Shown here: positions 1-6,889 of the stretch, one piece after another | Layout of the letters: each line of letters opens with the position of its first letter | How positions within the stretch are numbered: position 1 is the stretch's first letter | Assembly: GCA_003552325.1 (NCBI GenBank) | Contig: PUKM01000243.1 | Span: forward strand, 1 to 14,058 | Length of the DNA: 14,058 nucleotides | DNA from: Natrialbaceae archaeon | Lineage (GTDB): Archaea; Halobacteriota; Halobacteria; Halobacteriales; Natrialbaceae | Direction of reading: 5' to 3' | Notes under the pieces: model-generated | Database searches by the model: none | Seen by the model: only the letters and a program-made list of their open reading frames with translations | What the model was told of the DNA's origin: nothing | Translations under genes and position numbers: made by a program

Positions 1-48
1 CGACTTCTTGGCCTGCACGCGGGGGTGATCGTATGGACGCTCTGGTGA
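1..48 (+). CDS. cobS: Partial C-terminus, probably cobalamin synthase CobS
   Basis: Frame 1 is open from the window edge to a TGA at 46-48. It encodes a short hydrophobic tail (RLLGLHAGVIVWTLW) that resembles the last part of a membrane helix. It overlaps the cobY start by 16 bases, which is typical inside a tightly packed operon. CobS, adenosylcobinamide-GDP ribazoletransferase, is an integral membrane protein and often neighbours cobY in archaea, so it is the natural candidate. The identification rests on position and hydrophobicity only, since 15 residues cannot prove homology. Confidence 0.45.
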   Translation, partial: RLLGLHAGVIVWTLW

Positions 49-665
49 TGGCTGGTGGCCAGGGAACGAGACTCGAGCGGTCGGTCGAGAAACCGTTGCT
101 CGAGGTCGGCGGCCAGCGGATGATCGATCGGGTACTCACCGCACTCGAGGCAAGCGACGTGTGTCAGGTTGCGGTGGCGATTTCGCCACACGCACCGAAT
201 ACGGGCCGGATCATGCGTGAGGCTGCACGGTCGCCGGATGGCGTGGTGGACACGGTTATCGAGACGGCCGGAGATGGCTACGTGGCTGACTTACTGACCG
301 TCCTCGAGGAACCGACCGGCATCGATCCACCCGTTCTCACTGTCGTGAGTGACCTGCCGCTACTCACTGCTCGAGCACTCGACGGCGTTCTCGAGCGGTA
401 CCGACGTGCATGGAGCAACGCCGAATCCCTGACCGTGTGTGTTCCCGTCGCGCTGAAGCGACAGTTGGGATTCACCGTCGATACCACCCTCGAGACACGG
501 TCACATCTGACACCAACGGGCGTCAACATCGTCAGCGAGGGCGAGCGGGACAGCCCCCACATTAGCTACGACCCTCGGTTGGCAGCGAACATCAACAGAC
601 CCGAAGACGTCGCGGCACTCGAGGCGCTGGGTGGACGATTCGACGGAGGACAGGATGGATCCTGA
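33..665 (+). CDS. cobY: Adenosylcobinamide-phosphate guanylyltransferase CobY
   Basis: This 210-residue protein belongs to the archaeal CobY family, the non-orthologous replacement of bacterial CobU. It transfers GMP from GTP to adenosylcobinamide phosphate in the nucleotide-loop branch of cobalamin synthesis, in the cytoplasm. The nucleotidyltransferase signature MAGGQGTRL lies at residues 6-14, with the KPLLEVGG segment at 20-27. TAGDGYVADL (78-87) resembles the substrate-binding loop of the family, VVSDLPLL (104-111) carries the metal-binding Asp (D107), and a NINRPEDV segment near the C-terminus matches the CobY tail. Length is close to other archaeal CobY proteins. The ATG at 33 overlaps the preceding frame by 16 bases and the cobD start by 11 bases, so translation is probably coupled. 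Unlike CobU it has no kinase domain, so cobinamide must be routed through cobyric acid, consistent with cbiZ two genes downstream. Confidence 0.88.
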   Translation: MDALVMAGGQGTRLERSVEKPLLEVGGQRMIDRVLTALEASDVCQVAVAISPHAPNTGRIMREAARSPDGVVDTVIETAGDGYVADLLTVLEEPTGIDPPVLTVVSDLPLLTARALDGVLERYRRAWSNAESLTVCVPVALKRQLGFTVDTTLETRSHLTPTGVNIVSEGERDSPHISYDPRLAANINRPEDVAALEALGGRFDGGQDGS

Positions 666-1695
666 TTCGATCGACGCTGTCGAGCGGGTCCCTCACGGCG
701 GGACGACTGATTTCGACGTGCTCGACCTTTCGGCGAACATCAATCCCCGGACTCCTCCTGGGGTCTCGAGCGTCTACGCACAGGCGCTCGAGGACGCTCG
801 CCGATACCCTGACGACGAGTTCCCCGACTTTCGAGCGGCCGCCGCCTCGTACGTCGGGTGTCAGGCACACAACGTCGTGCCGACGCCGGGTGGACTGGCC
901 GCGATTCGACTCGTCCTCGAGTGTCGATTGGACCCTGGTGACACGGTCCTCGTTCCCGCCCCGAGTTTCGGCGAATATGCCCGTGAGGTTCGACTCCAGG
1001 GCGCGACGCCGACGTTTTACCCTCACGACGGCGTCGCCGGAATCGAGACGAAAACGCTCGAGCGTGCCTCGGTGGTAATCGTCTGTCGACCCAACAACCC
1101 GACCGGTGAGTTGCCCAAGAAGGGAGCGCTCGAGGCCCTGATCGACCGCTGCAGTCGGACGGACACGATGGTGCTCGTCGACGAGGCCTTTCTCGGGTTC
1201 ACTGGCGAGCCATCCCTTGCGACCGACGGGTATTCACACGTCGTCGTCGCCCGTTCCCTGACCAAACTGTTCGGACTGCCAGGTATTCGAGCCGGTTTCG
1301 CCGTCGCTTTCGGGCCGTTCGCCGACCGTCTCGAGCGGGCCCGCCGGGCCTGGACCCTCGGCACGCCCGCGGCAGCCGTCGGTGCGCACTGCATGCGGGA
1401 CGAGGCGTTCGTCCGCGCGACCCGAACCCGGACCGACGCCGAGCGAACCCGCCTCGTCGACGCACTCGAGGGAGTGCGTCGCTACAGTGTCTTCCCATCG
1501 GACTCGCCGTTCATCTTACTCGAGCTCCCCGATGGGGATGCCGTCGACGGCCTGCTCGAGTGCGCCCGCGCCGCGAACGTCGTCTTCCGAGACGCTCGGA
1601 CGTTCCGTAGACTCGATGCACACGTCAGGATCGCCGTTCGTGATGAGGGGGCCACAAATCGCACGCTGGAGGTGCTAACTCATGCCGACGAGTGA
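655..1695 (+). CDS. cobD: L-threonine-O-3-phosphate decarboxylase CobD (PLP enzyme)
   Basis: This is a fold-type I aminotransferase-like PLP enzyme of 346 residues. It is probably threonine-phosphate decarboxylase, which makes the aminopropanol phosphate linker of cobalamin. The N-terminus has HGG (14-16) followed by LDLSANINP (23-31), close to the HGG and DFSANINP segments of bacterial CobD, which separates it from plain HisC. RPNNPTG is at 145-151, the cofactor-binding Asp is D176 in VDEAF, the Schiff-base lysine is K204 in SLTKLFGLPGIRAGF, and R212 is the phosphate-binding Arg. The ATG at 655 is preferred to a GTG at 631 because a GGAGGA ribosome-binding site (645-650) lies just before it. 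It overlaps cobY by 11 bases and cbiZ by 14 bases. Histidinol-phosphate aminotransferase is the alternative, made unlikely by the motif and the operon. Confidence 0.85.
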   Translation: MDPDSIDAVERVPHGGTTDFDVLDLSANINPRTPPGVSSVYAQALEDARRYPDDEFPDFRAAAASYVGCQAHNVVPTPGGLAAIRLVLECRLDPGDTVLVPAPSFGEYAREVRLQGATPTFYPHDGVAGIETKTLERASVVIVCRPNNPTGELPKKGALEALIDRCSRTDTMVLVDEAFLGFTGEPSLATDGYSHVVVARSLTKLFGLPGIRAGFAVAFGPFADRLERARRAWTLGTPAAAVGAHCMRDEAFVRATRTRTDAERTRLVDALEGVRRYSVFPSDSPFILLELPDGDAVDGLLECARAANVVFRDARTFRRLDAHVRIAVRDEGATNRTLEVLTHADE

Positions 1696-2443
1696 AGAAG
1701 GGCCTCGGGCGTACGGGAGCCAGCGCAAAGACGGTGTGTTGTGTGTCACTCGAGCGGGGACCGAGTGGCTTTCGACCGGCTGGAACGGTGGGCGAATTCG
1801 TGACGACCGTGCGTTCAATATCTCGGTTCCCGAGGGCTGGTCGACCCGTGACCTCGAGGGATACGTCCTCGAGCGACTGTCTGGGGCTGGATTTTGTGAC
1901 TCGAATGCGGGTTCAGTAACGGCTCCCGTCCTCCTCACGGGCGTCGATCTCAGCCATGCCCGGGGGGCGACCTGTGGCCCGGTGACAGTGTACGCGACGG
2001 CGGGGGTGTCGAATCCTGCGGCCCTGCCGATGGAACCACGAGACGGATCACTGTCGGACCCTGGTGTGACCCACGACGAGCCGGAGACCCCGGGCACGGT
2101 CAACCTGATCGTTGGAACGACCTGTCGTCTCGACCCCGGGGCGTTCGAAAACCTCCTCGCTGTCGTGGCAGAGGCGAAGGCGCGGACGCTATTGGCCCGA
2201 ACTGGATTTCCCGGCACGACAACTGATGCGATCGTAATCGGTCACGACCCCGATGCTCGCTCGCGACCCTATTCGGGAAGTGCCACGCGCGTCGGTGCAG
2301 CAACCAGGGCTGCCGTCAGGGATGCCCTGTGTGCCGCCGTTGACGCTCGATACGACGCAGGCGATGCAACGCTTCCCGAATCCGTGGCGGATGCGACCTA
2401 TGGGTGTCGGACCGACGTACGGAGTACTGTATTTCGTCCCTGA
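1682..2443 (+). CDS. cbiZ: Adenosylcobinamide amidohydrolase CbiZ
   Basis: This 253-residue protein is of the CbiZ family, which cleaves the aminopropanol side chain of adenosylcobinamide to give adenosylcobyric acid. That lets archaea lacking a CobU-type kinase salvage cobinamide from outside. Visible family segments are STGWNGG (31-37), YATAGVSNPAALP (104-116), GTVNLIV (138-144), EAKARTLL (164-171), GTTTDAIVIG (178-187) and SGSATRVG (198-205). The ATG at 1682 lies inside the end of cobD, so the two are probably translationally coupled. It is the last gene of the cobalamin operon in this window. A new TATA-like box follows its stop and serves the next gene. Confidence 0.85.
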   Translation: MPTSEEGPRAYGSQRKDGVLCVTRAGTEWLSTGWNGGRIRDDRAFNISVPEGWSTRDLEGYVLERLSGAGFCDSNAGSVTAPVLLTGVDLSHARGATCGPVTVYATAGVSNPAALPMEPRDGSLSDPGVTHDEPETPGTVNLIVGTTCRLDPGAFENLLAVVAEAKARTLLARTGFPGTTTDAIVIGHDPDARSRPYSGSATRVGAATRAAVRDALCAAVDARYDAGDATLPESVADATYGCRTDVRSTVFRP

Positions 2444-2459
2444 GATCCGCTACACGGAC

Positions 2460-2467
2460 GCTTAAGA
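2460..2467 (+). promoter_or_regulatory. Putative TATA box for the 2491 gene
   Basis: The sequence CTTAAG at 2461-2466 is centred about 27 bases upstream of the ATG at 2491. This is the expected spacing for a haloarchaeal leaderless transcript. There is no Shine-Dalgarno sequence immediately before the ATG, which fits leaderless initiation. Confidence 0.4.
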
Positions 2468-2490
2468 AGGTTCGAGCCGATATATGGACA

Positions 2491-2937
2491 ATGAGTGAGC
2501 AGCAACCGACAACGGGACTCGAGCGTATCCGGTCGGTCGCCGTGACGGCCGAAGACGTCGTCGACGCCTTTGTCTACACACAGGAGAATCCAGGCGAAGC
2601 CGTGTTGCGGGTGACGCCTCCGTTCCACGGCCGGATGCGTGCTCGCCTCCACGTCTTCCAGCAGGACGACGCCCTGGCCACTGGGGCCCACCATATCGAC
2701 CCAAAGCACCTCCTCGAGCGTGAGGTCGTCGCTAGCTATCCGACTCTCGCGGATGTTGCCGAACGGGTCGAACGCGATGGAGGAGATACCGACGCCGTCA
2801 GCGCACACCACGCAACTGCACTCGAGCACTGGCGCGACCAGGCCCTCGAGAGCCTGGTCGATCGTATCCCTCTCGACGCCGAAAGCGACGGGGGCCGCCA
2901 CGTCGTTACCGTCTCAGTTCTCAGACGAAGTAGGTGA
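2491..2937 (+). CDS. Conserved-looking haloarchaeal protein of unknown function
   Basis: This encodes a soluble protein of 148 residues that I do not recognise. It is acidic and has no cysteine, no membrane segment and no signal peptide. Residues 10-56 (from LERIRSVAVTAEDVV through RVTPPFHGRMRARLHVF) look like a compact alpha/beta fold. Residues 65-90 are rich in His and charged residues, and 105-125 (HHATALEHWRDQALESLVDRI) probably form an amphipathic helix. The start was placed at the ATG at 2491 because a TATA-like box sits 27 bases upstream; the frame is open further upstream but the codons there look unselected. It lies 47 bases after cbiZ in the same direction yet appears to have its own promoter and a T-rich terminator, so a link with cobalamin metabolism is not established. 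Confidence 0.75.
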   Translation: MSEQQPTTGLERIRSVAVTAEDVVDAFVYTQENPGEAVLRVTPPFHGRMRARLHVFQQDDALATGAHHIDPKHLLEREVVASYPTLADVAERVERDGGDTDAVSAHHATALEHWRDQALESLVDRIPLDAESDGGRHVVTVSVLRRSR

Positions 2938-2949
2938 GATCCGACGCCG

Positions 2950-2966
2950 TTTTTCATTTTTACTTT
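2950..2966 (+). terminator. T-rich archaeal terminator candidate
   Basis: Three T-runs (TTTT, TTTTT and TTT) are broken only by CA and AC and begin 12 bases past the stop codon at 2937. Archaeal RNA polymerase terminates at oligo-T tracts without needing a hairpin. The tract stands out from the surrounding GC-rich sequence. Confidence 0.5.
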
Positions 2967-3013
2967 CACTCCGGATGGATCGCATTGACAGTATCAGCGT
3001 GTGACCGAGAGGT

Positions 3014-3193
3014 ATGCACAGGAGTTCAGTGATCGAAGAACAGAGACGAGATGGGTCGACACCACCACGCCGAATCGACGTCAGCGACCTCGATGCGCGA
3101 ACCGTTCAAGAGTTCGTCCGCTCGAGTGTCACCACCGAAGCGGTTTCGTTCGAACATCGAGGATCGAAGACGTACCTCGTCGTCGGCGAGTAG
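3014..3193 (+). CDS. Small protein of 59 residues, unknown function
   Basis: An open frame from the ATG at 3014 to the TAG at 3191-3193 encodes a 59-residue protein. It starts MHRSSVIEEQRRDG and ends SFEHRGSKTYLVVGE. The middle (PPRRIDVSDLDARTVQEFVRSS) reads as a charged linker followed by a helix, and the C-terminal part as two short strands. From the middle onward the third codon positions are mostly G or C, as in neighbouring genes. An in-frame TGA at 3002-3004 limits upstream extension; a GTG at 3029 is an alternative start. It converges on dhaM with only four bases between the stops. I do not recognise the family. The call rests on codon character and on the small-protein-like composition. 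Confidence 0.6.
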   Translation: MHRSSVIEEQRRDGSTPPRRIDVSDLDARTVQEFVRSSVTTEAVSFEHRGSKTYLVVGE

Positions 3194-3197
3194 TTCC

Positions 3198-3587
3198 CTA
3201 TAGCTTCGACAGATCGCGCGCGTCAGTCGCCGCAGCAAGCACACTCTCCTGGGTCGCATCGGGTGCCGTCGCCGTTACGGCAGCGTTGACCGTCCCCTCG
3301 AGGACTGGTGCGTCGGCGATGACAGCCGCCGATTCGACTCCCGCCATCTCGATGGCGAGTTCGGCATTCATGACTGCACTACCCAGGTCGACGGTGACGA
3401 CGACCGCATCGTTATCTGACAGGGCCGCCTCGAGCGCGTCGACGATCGTGTCGGGCGTCGTTCCGATCCGCCCATCCGCCGTTCCACCGACTGCGTGTAC
3501 GGTATCGGCTCCGCTCATCTCTTCGGCAATGACTTTGATTCCTCGAGCGACCTCCTCGCTGTGGGAAACGACGACAATGCCAACCAT
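3198..3587 (-). CDS. dhaM: Dihydroxyacetone kinase phosphotransfer subunit DhaM (EIIA-Man type)
   Basis: This 129-residue protein is of the EIIA-mannose fold. It accepts phosphate from HPr and passes it to the ADP held by DhaL, so that PEP is the final phosphoryl donor for DHA phosphorylation. The phospho-accepting histidine is H9 in VVVSHS. The GGTADGRIGTT segment and the VDLGSAVMN motif are typical of the family. Unlike E. coli DhaM it has no attached HPr or EI-like domains, so those partners must be encoded elsewhere in the genome. It is the last gene of dhaKLM: its ATG shares one base with the dhaL stop (TGATG), indicating translational coupling. Its stop lies four bases from that of the convergent small gene. 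Confidence 0.88.
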   Translation of the reverse strand: MVGIVVVSHSEEVARGIKVIAEEMSGADTVHAVGGTADGRIGTTPDTIVDALEAALSDNDAVVVTVDLGSAVMNAELAIEMAGVESAAVIADAPVLEGTVNAAVTATAPDATQESVLAAATDARDLSKL

Positions 3588-4372
3588 CAGTCCTGGACCT
3601 CCGTGTCGGTGTCTTCCGTGGCCGCTGTGTCGACGGCGTCCTTGGCCTCCGTCTCTGACTCCTCTCGAACTTGTACGTCCGATGGATCGACATCGGCCGT
3701 GGCATCGCGTTCAATGTCACCCATTTCACCGAGTTCGTCCTGAGCTACCGCGAGCAGTTCCTCCAGGATGTACAGGGTACTCGTTGCACCGGGGTCCTGG
3801 TGGCCGACTGACCGCCACCCGAGGTAGGACGCACGCCCCTTCTTCGCTCGCAGTGGCGTCGTGAACTCGAGGCCGCGGTTGGCCGCGTCCACCGCTTTTG
3901 CCAGCGCCTCGAGCGGCGACAACTCATCTGTCTCGACGGATTTCTTGTACGTGTGGACGGCGGGTGTCACTGCGTCGACCATCGTTTTATCGCCAAGATT
4001 GGCTTTTCCTCTCGCTTGCAGTGTCTCGAGGTAGGTTTCGGCAAACGCAACGGTGGTTTCGGCGGTCACTCCTCCTTCGAGTTCCTGACTCGCCTTCATA
4101 ATGGACCCGCCATACAGCGGGCCGGAGGCACCGCCGACTTCCGAGATGAGCGCAACGCCCACCGTCTTGACGAGTTCTGCCGGGTCATCACTCTCGAGGT
4201 CGGCGAGGCGGTCGCAAACGGCGGTAAACCCACGGTCCATGTTTGCGCCATGGTCGGCATCACCGATGGCCGAATCGAGATCAGTGAGGTGATCCTTTTC
4301 GGCTGCCAACCGGTCGGCGATCGCGTGGGCGGCGGTTCGAACCGCGGTTGCCTGGGCGTGCTCGTCGGCCAT
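3587..4372 (-). CDS. dhaL: Dihydroxyacetone kinase nucleotide subunit DhaL
   Basis: This is the ADP/ATP-holding subunit of the PTS-type dihydroxyacetone kinase, 261 residues long. The Mg-coordinating aspartates are D33, D38 and D40 within DSAIGDADHGANM, at almost the same positions as in E. coli DhaL. ISEVGGASGPLYG (76-88), GKANLGDKTMVD (122-133) and GRASYLGWRSVGHQDPGA (179-196) are the nucleotide-binding loops. Bacterial DhaL ends near residue 210. Here about 45 extra residues follow, with 16 Asp or Glu in the last 41, so this is an acidic and probably disordered tail. The ATG at 4372 starts six bases after the dhaK stop, and the stop overlaps the dhaM start by one base. Together with DhaK and DhaM it converts dihydroxyacetone, an abundant carbon source in hypersaline water, to DHAP. 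Confidence 0.9.
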   Translation of the reverse strand: MADEHAQATAVRTAAHAIADRLAAEKDHLTDLDSAIGDADHGANMDRGFTAVCDRLADLESDDPAELVKTVGVALISEVGGASGPLYGGSIMKASQELEGGVTAETTVAFAETYLETLQARGKANLGDKTMVDAVTPAVHTYKKSVETDELSPLEALAKAVDAANRGLEFTTPLRAKKGRASYLGWRSVGHQDPGATSTLYILEELLAVAQDELGEMGDIERDATADVDPSDVQVREESETEAKDAVDTAATEDTDTEVQD

Positions 4373-4378
4373 CGGTGC

Positions 4379-5398
4379 TTATGCGCCTCCTGACTGGTTC
4401 CCAGTCACGGTCAAGCCGGGCGTCTCGACCGGATACGCCAGGAGTTCCTTCAGTTCGTCGTCGACGGCCATGACCGTGATCGAACAGCCCATCATATCGA
4501 GTGACGTCATGTAGTCGCCGACCCAGGCATCCCAGATGTCGAAGCCCGCCGCCTCGAGGTGGCTGGTCACCCGTCGGTTGACGACGTACAGTTCCATCAG
4601 GGGTGTTCCGCCCATCCCGTTGACCATCGTCACAATCTCTGTGCTATCCTCGAGGTCGAGGTCATCGAGGACGGCTTCCGTGAGGTGGTCAGCAATCTCA
4701 TCGGCGCTCATCACGTCCGTTCGCTGGGTGCCCGGTTCGCCGTGAATGCCGATACCGAGTTCGATTTCGTCCTCGCTAAGATCGAACGTTGGCTCTCCCT
4801 TTTCAGGTGTGACACACGAGGTGAGTGCCATTCCCATCGTGCCGGCGTGTTCGTTGGCCTTTTGAGCGACGCGTTTGACCTCCTCGAGGTCGCCACCCTG
4901 ATGAGCCATCGCGCCCGCTACTTTGTGGACGAAAACCGTCCCGGCCACGCCGCGTCGGCCAGAGGTGTACAGCGAATCCTCGACGGCGACGTCGTCGTTC
5001 GTGATTACGTATTCGACTGTCGTGTCCGATTCCATCTCGGCCATCTCGATCGCCGTTTCGAAGTTCATTACGTCGCCTTCGTAATTCTTGACGACACAGA
5101 GAACGCCTTCGCCAGCATCACAGGCCTGAATCATTTCGCTCAACTGATCAGCGGTCGGCGACGTGAACACCTCGCCAGCGGCGGCACCATCGAGCATCCC
5201 GTCGCCGATGAAGCCACCGTGTGTTGGCTCGTGTCCACTCCCGCCACCGGAGACGATACCGACTTTTCCCTCGACCGGGCCATCAGCCCGCACCAGAACT
5301 TCCGTTCCCTCGAGTCGTGCCAGTTCGGGGTGTGCTGCGACCATCCCATCGAGCATTTCATCGACGACCGATGATGGCTCGTTGATAAGTTTCTTCAT
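4379..5398 (-). CDS. dhaK: Dihydroxyacetone kinase substrate subunit DhaK
   Basis: This is the DHA-binding subunit of the PTS-dependent kinase, 339 residues. GGGSGHEP is at 51-58 with the general-base histidine H56, and D109 lies in KNYEGD. H219 in GIGIHGEPG is the histidine that holds DHA as a covalent hemiaminal. All three correspond closely to the E. coli residues H56, D109 and H218. The start was set at the ATG at 5398 (MKKLINEPSSVVDEML), the usual family N-terminus. The frame is open upstream to 5614, but that part overlaps the divergent gene and is rich in Arg, as expected of non-coding sequence. It is first in the dhaKLM operon. A TATA-like CCATTATCG on the minus strand lies about 30 bases upstream, and the palindromes at 5455-5484 sit just beyond it. 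Confidence 0.92.
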   Translation of the reverse strand: MKKLINEPSSVVDEMLDGMVAAHPELARLEGTEVLVRADGPVEGKVGIVSGGGSGHEPTHGGFIGDGMLDGAAAGEVFTSPTADQLSEMIQACDAGEGVLCVVKNYEGDVMNFETAIEMAEMESDTTVEYVITNDDVAVEDSLYTSGRRGVAGTVFVHKVAGAMAHQGGDLEEVKRVAQKANEHAGTMGMALTSCVTPEKGEPTFDLSEDEIELGIGIHGEPGTQRTDVMSADEIADHLTEAVLDDLDLEDSTEIVTMVNGMGGTPLMELYVVNRRVTSHLEAAGFDIWDAWVGDYMTSLDMMGCSITVMAVDDELKELLAYPVETPGLTVTGNQSGGA

Positions 5399-5454
5399 AC
5401 GTACCCACTGTTCATGAGGGCGTCTGTCACGATAATGGTTGTCAGTATTCGCAC

Positions 5455-5469
5455 GCCGTTTGAAACGGC
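5455..5469. promoter_or_regulatory. 15-bp palindrome (operator candidate) between dhaK and ykgJ-like gene
   Basis: The sequence GCCGTTTGAAACGGC is a perfect inverted repeat with 7-bp arms and one central base. It is 57 bases upstream of the dhaK start on one side and 39 bases upstream of the start at 5508 on the other. It overlaps the next palindrome by two bases. Binding of a dimeric regulator is an inference. It does not match the TCG-N-C...GNCGA pattern I know for haloarchaeal GlpR. Confidence 0.5.
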
Positions 5470-5484
5470 ACTCGCGCCGAGTGC
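5468..5484. promoter_or_regulatory. 17-bp hyphenated palindrome (operator candidate) upstream of ykgJ-like gene
   Basis: The sequence GCACTCG-CGC-CGAGTGC has perfect 7-bp arms around a 3-base centre. It ends 24 bases before the ATG at 5508, so it covers the position expected for the TATA box of that gene. A bound protein would therefore be expected to block transcription. It differs in sequence from the palindrome it abuts, which suggests two separate binding sites rather than one repeated site. Confidence 0.5.
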
Positions 5485-5507
5485 GAACACACTTTACTCG
5501 CTGGCCC

Positions 5508-6083
5508 ATGGACTCGAGCGTGCAGCCCGACGAGTCGGGGTCGGTCGGTGAACCGATCCCTGAAACCGACCGAGGGTCCGACGACGAGCAACGGGTCGAG
5601 GTGTATCCGGGCAAGGAGGTCGTCGTCGAGTTCGACCCGGGCCTGACGTTCGAGTGCGTCGAGGAGTGTACCTGGTGTTGTCACCACGGCGTGTTGCTCT
5701 ACGACCGCGATCTACTCGAGCTCGCTCAGCGAGCAAACCTCGCTGAAACCACAACACAGTTTCGGGGTGAGCCGTTCGTCACCCGCGAATCAAAAGAGCG
5801 TACCGACCACGTCGGAGACGACGGCCAGGCCTGTGCGTTCCTTCGCGAGGACGGGTTGTGCGCACTGCATCTCGAGCACGACTGGAAACCAACGCGTTGT
5901 TCCGTCTTCCCTCTCGGTGTCTGGCTCGAGGACGACGGCCTCCACGTCGACATTCGTGATTCGGCCCACGAGCACTGTGAGGGGCTCAACGTCAGTGATC
6001 GCCGAGTCATCGATTCGCTCGAGGCGTTTCTCCCCGAGTTGTTGTGGGACCTCGATAATCCGGATAGCGACCGCGAACTCTGA
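5508..6083 (+). CDS. YkgJ-family cysteine-cluster protein
   Basis: This 191-residue protein is of the YkgJ/Fli family, thought to bind a metal (zinc or iron-sulfur) through conserved cysteines; its biochemical role is unknown. The signature C50-x3-C54-x2-C57-C58 is followed by C109, C118, C131 (KPTRCSVFPLGV) and C157, giving eight cysteines in all. The KPxxCxxFPLG segment and the early CxxCC are diagnostic. The first 40 residues are acidic and probably disordered. The ATG at 5508 was chosen because the region before it holds two palindromes and lacks coding character. It is divergent from dhaK and convergent with the short-chain dehydrogenase, with 25 bases between the two stops. A functional tie to DHA metabolism is possible only through the shared regulatory region. 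Confidence 0.8.
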   Translation: MDSSVQPDESGSVGEPIPETDRGSDDEQRVEVYPGKEVVVEFDPGLTFECVEECTWCCHHGVLLYDRDLLELAQRANLAETTTQFRGEPFVTRESKERTDHVGDDGQACAFLREDGLCALHLEHDWKPTRCSVFPLGVWLEDDGLHVDIRDSAHEHCEGLNVSDRRVIDSLEAFLPELLWDLDNPDSDREL

Positions 6084-6108
6084 CCGTTCACCCCGCCGTT
6101 TCGGGTGG

Positions 6109-6810
6109 TCACCGCGTTTCCTGTTTCCACGTTCGCAGCCCAACCACTTTGCCATCGAGCGTTTCACGCTCACACTCCGTCGCAGCCCAGACAAACATTG
6201 CTGCTACGCCCGCAGGATCACGGCCCTGTCCATTGGTCAACGGGGTGGCGAGTTGTCCTGGCTCGAGACACCCGACGACGTACTCGGTATCGGCAGCGAA
6301 CCCTCTAACGACGGCTTCGGCGCTCGCTTTTGAGATGGCATACGAACCGTAGCCTGATTGAGCCTCGCGGGCGATTCGTCCAGTGGGCACCAGCACCCGC
6401 GCGCCGTCATTGAGGTGTGGGAGCGCTTCGCTGATTGTGGCGAAGACGCCTCGAGCGTTGGTCCGCCAGTGATCGTCGAATCGGCTGTACGATTCATCGT
6501 CCGTCGGTGTCGAGCCTGATTCGCCGTGATAGATGCCCGCACAGGCAACCACAACGTCGATACCTGCAGCGCCTGTCTTTGAGGCAGTTTCTAGCAACCG
6601 TTCACAGTCGAACTCGTCTCGTACGTCTGTCCGAATCCCGGTGATTGTTCCCCGTTTTTCAGCCTCTTCGAGTGCTGAGACGGTTTCATCGATCCGCGAC
6701 TGGTCACGAGCACCGATAACGACGGTTGCACCGGCCTCGAGGAAAGCCTCGGCAACGGCCCGTCCGATACCACCTGTGCCGCCGGTGATGACGACTGTCG
6801 ACTCGTCCAT
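6109..6810 (-). CDS. Short-chain dehydrogenase/reductase
   Basis: This is a classical SDR of 233 residues with a Rossmann fold. TGGTGGIG at 9-16 binds the dinucleotide, and R35 in GARD suggests NADP preference. D62 contacts adenine, CAG (90-92) replaces the usual NAG, N118 lies in TNARG, and the catalytic pair is Y157-x3-K161. The catalytic serine expected 13 residues before Tyr is glycine; T143 is one position further away. Substrate cannot be told from sequence. PG at 184-185 begins the usual substrate loop, and the C-terminus is short. A GTATC element lies about 25 bases upstream of the start on the minus strand and may be a TATA box. It is divergent from the carotenoid desaturase, which makes a role in lipid or isoprenoid chemistry conceivable but unproven. 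Confidence 0.85.
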   Translation of the reverse strand: MDESTVVITGGTGGIGRAVAEAFLEAGATVVIGARDQSRIDETVSALEEAEKRGTITGIRTDVRDEFDCERLLETASKTGAAGIDVVVACAGIYHGESGSTPTDDESYSRFDDHWRTNARGVFATISEALPHLNDGARVLVPTGRIAREAQSGYGSYAISKASAEAVVRGFAADTEYVVGCLEPGQLATPLTNGQGRDPAGVAAMFVWAATECERETLDGKVVGLRTWKQETR

Positions 6811-6874
6811 ATTGTCTGCAGGAACCCCGCTGATACGAACTCACCGGTCGCGGGTCCCCCTTCCGGTTCCTTCT

Positions 6875-6889
6875 CCTGTAGGATACAGG
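6875..6889. promoter_or_regulatory. 15-bp palindrome abutting the carotenoid operon TATA box
   Basis: The sequence CCTGTA-GGA-TACAGG has perfect 6-bp arms around 3 bases. It ends exactly where the TTTATC box of the carotenoid operon begins, so it occupies the BRE position. A regulator bound here would contact or exclude TFB, which makes it a strong operator candidate for the desaturase-elongase operon. Confidence 0.5.

Noticed and set aside
3001..3864. A 287-codon plus-strand frame across the small gene and dhaM/dhaL
   Set aside because: It is antisense to clear DhaM and DhaL and is rich in Ser, Thr, Pro and Arg. The small gene at 3014 uses a different frame.
4559..5374. A 271-codon plus-strand frame antisense to dhaK
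   Set aside because: dhaK on the other strand has all catalytic residues. The antisense product is rich in His, Arg and Phe and shows no family motif.
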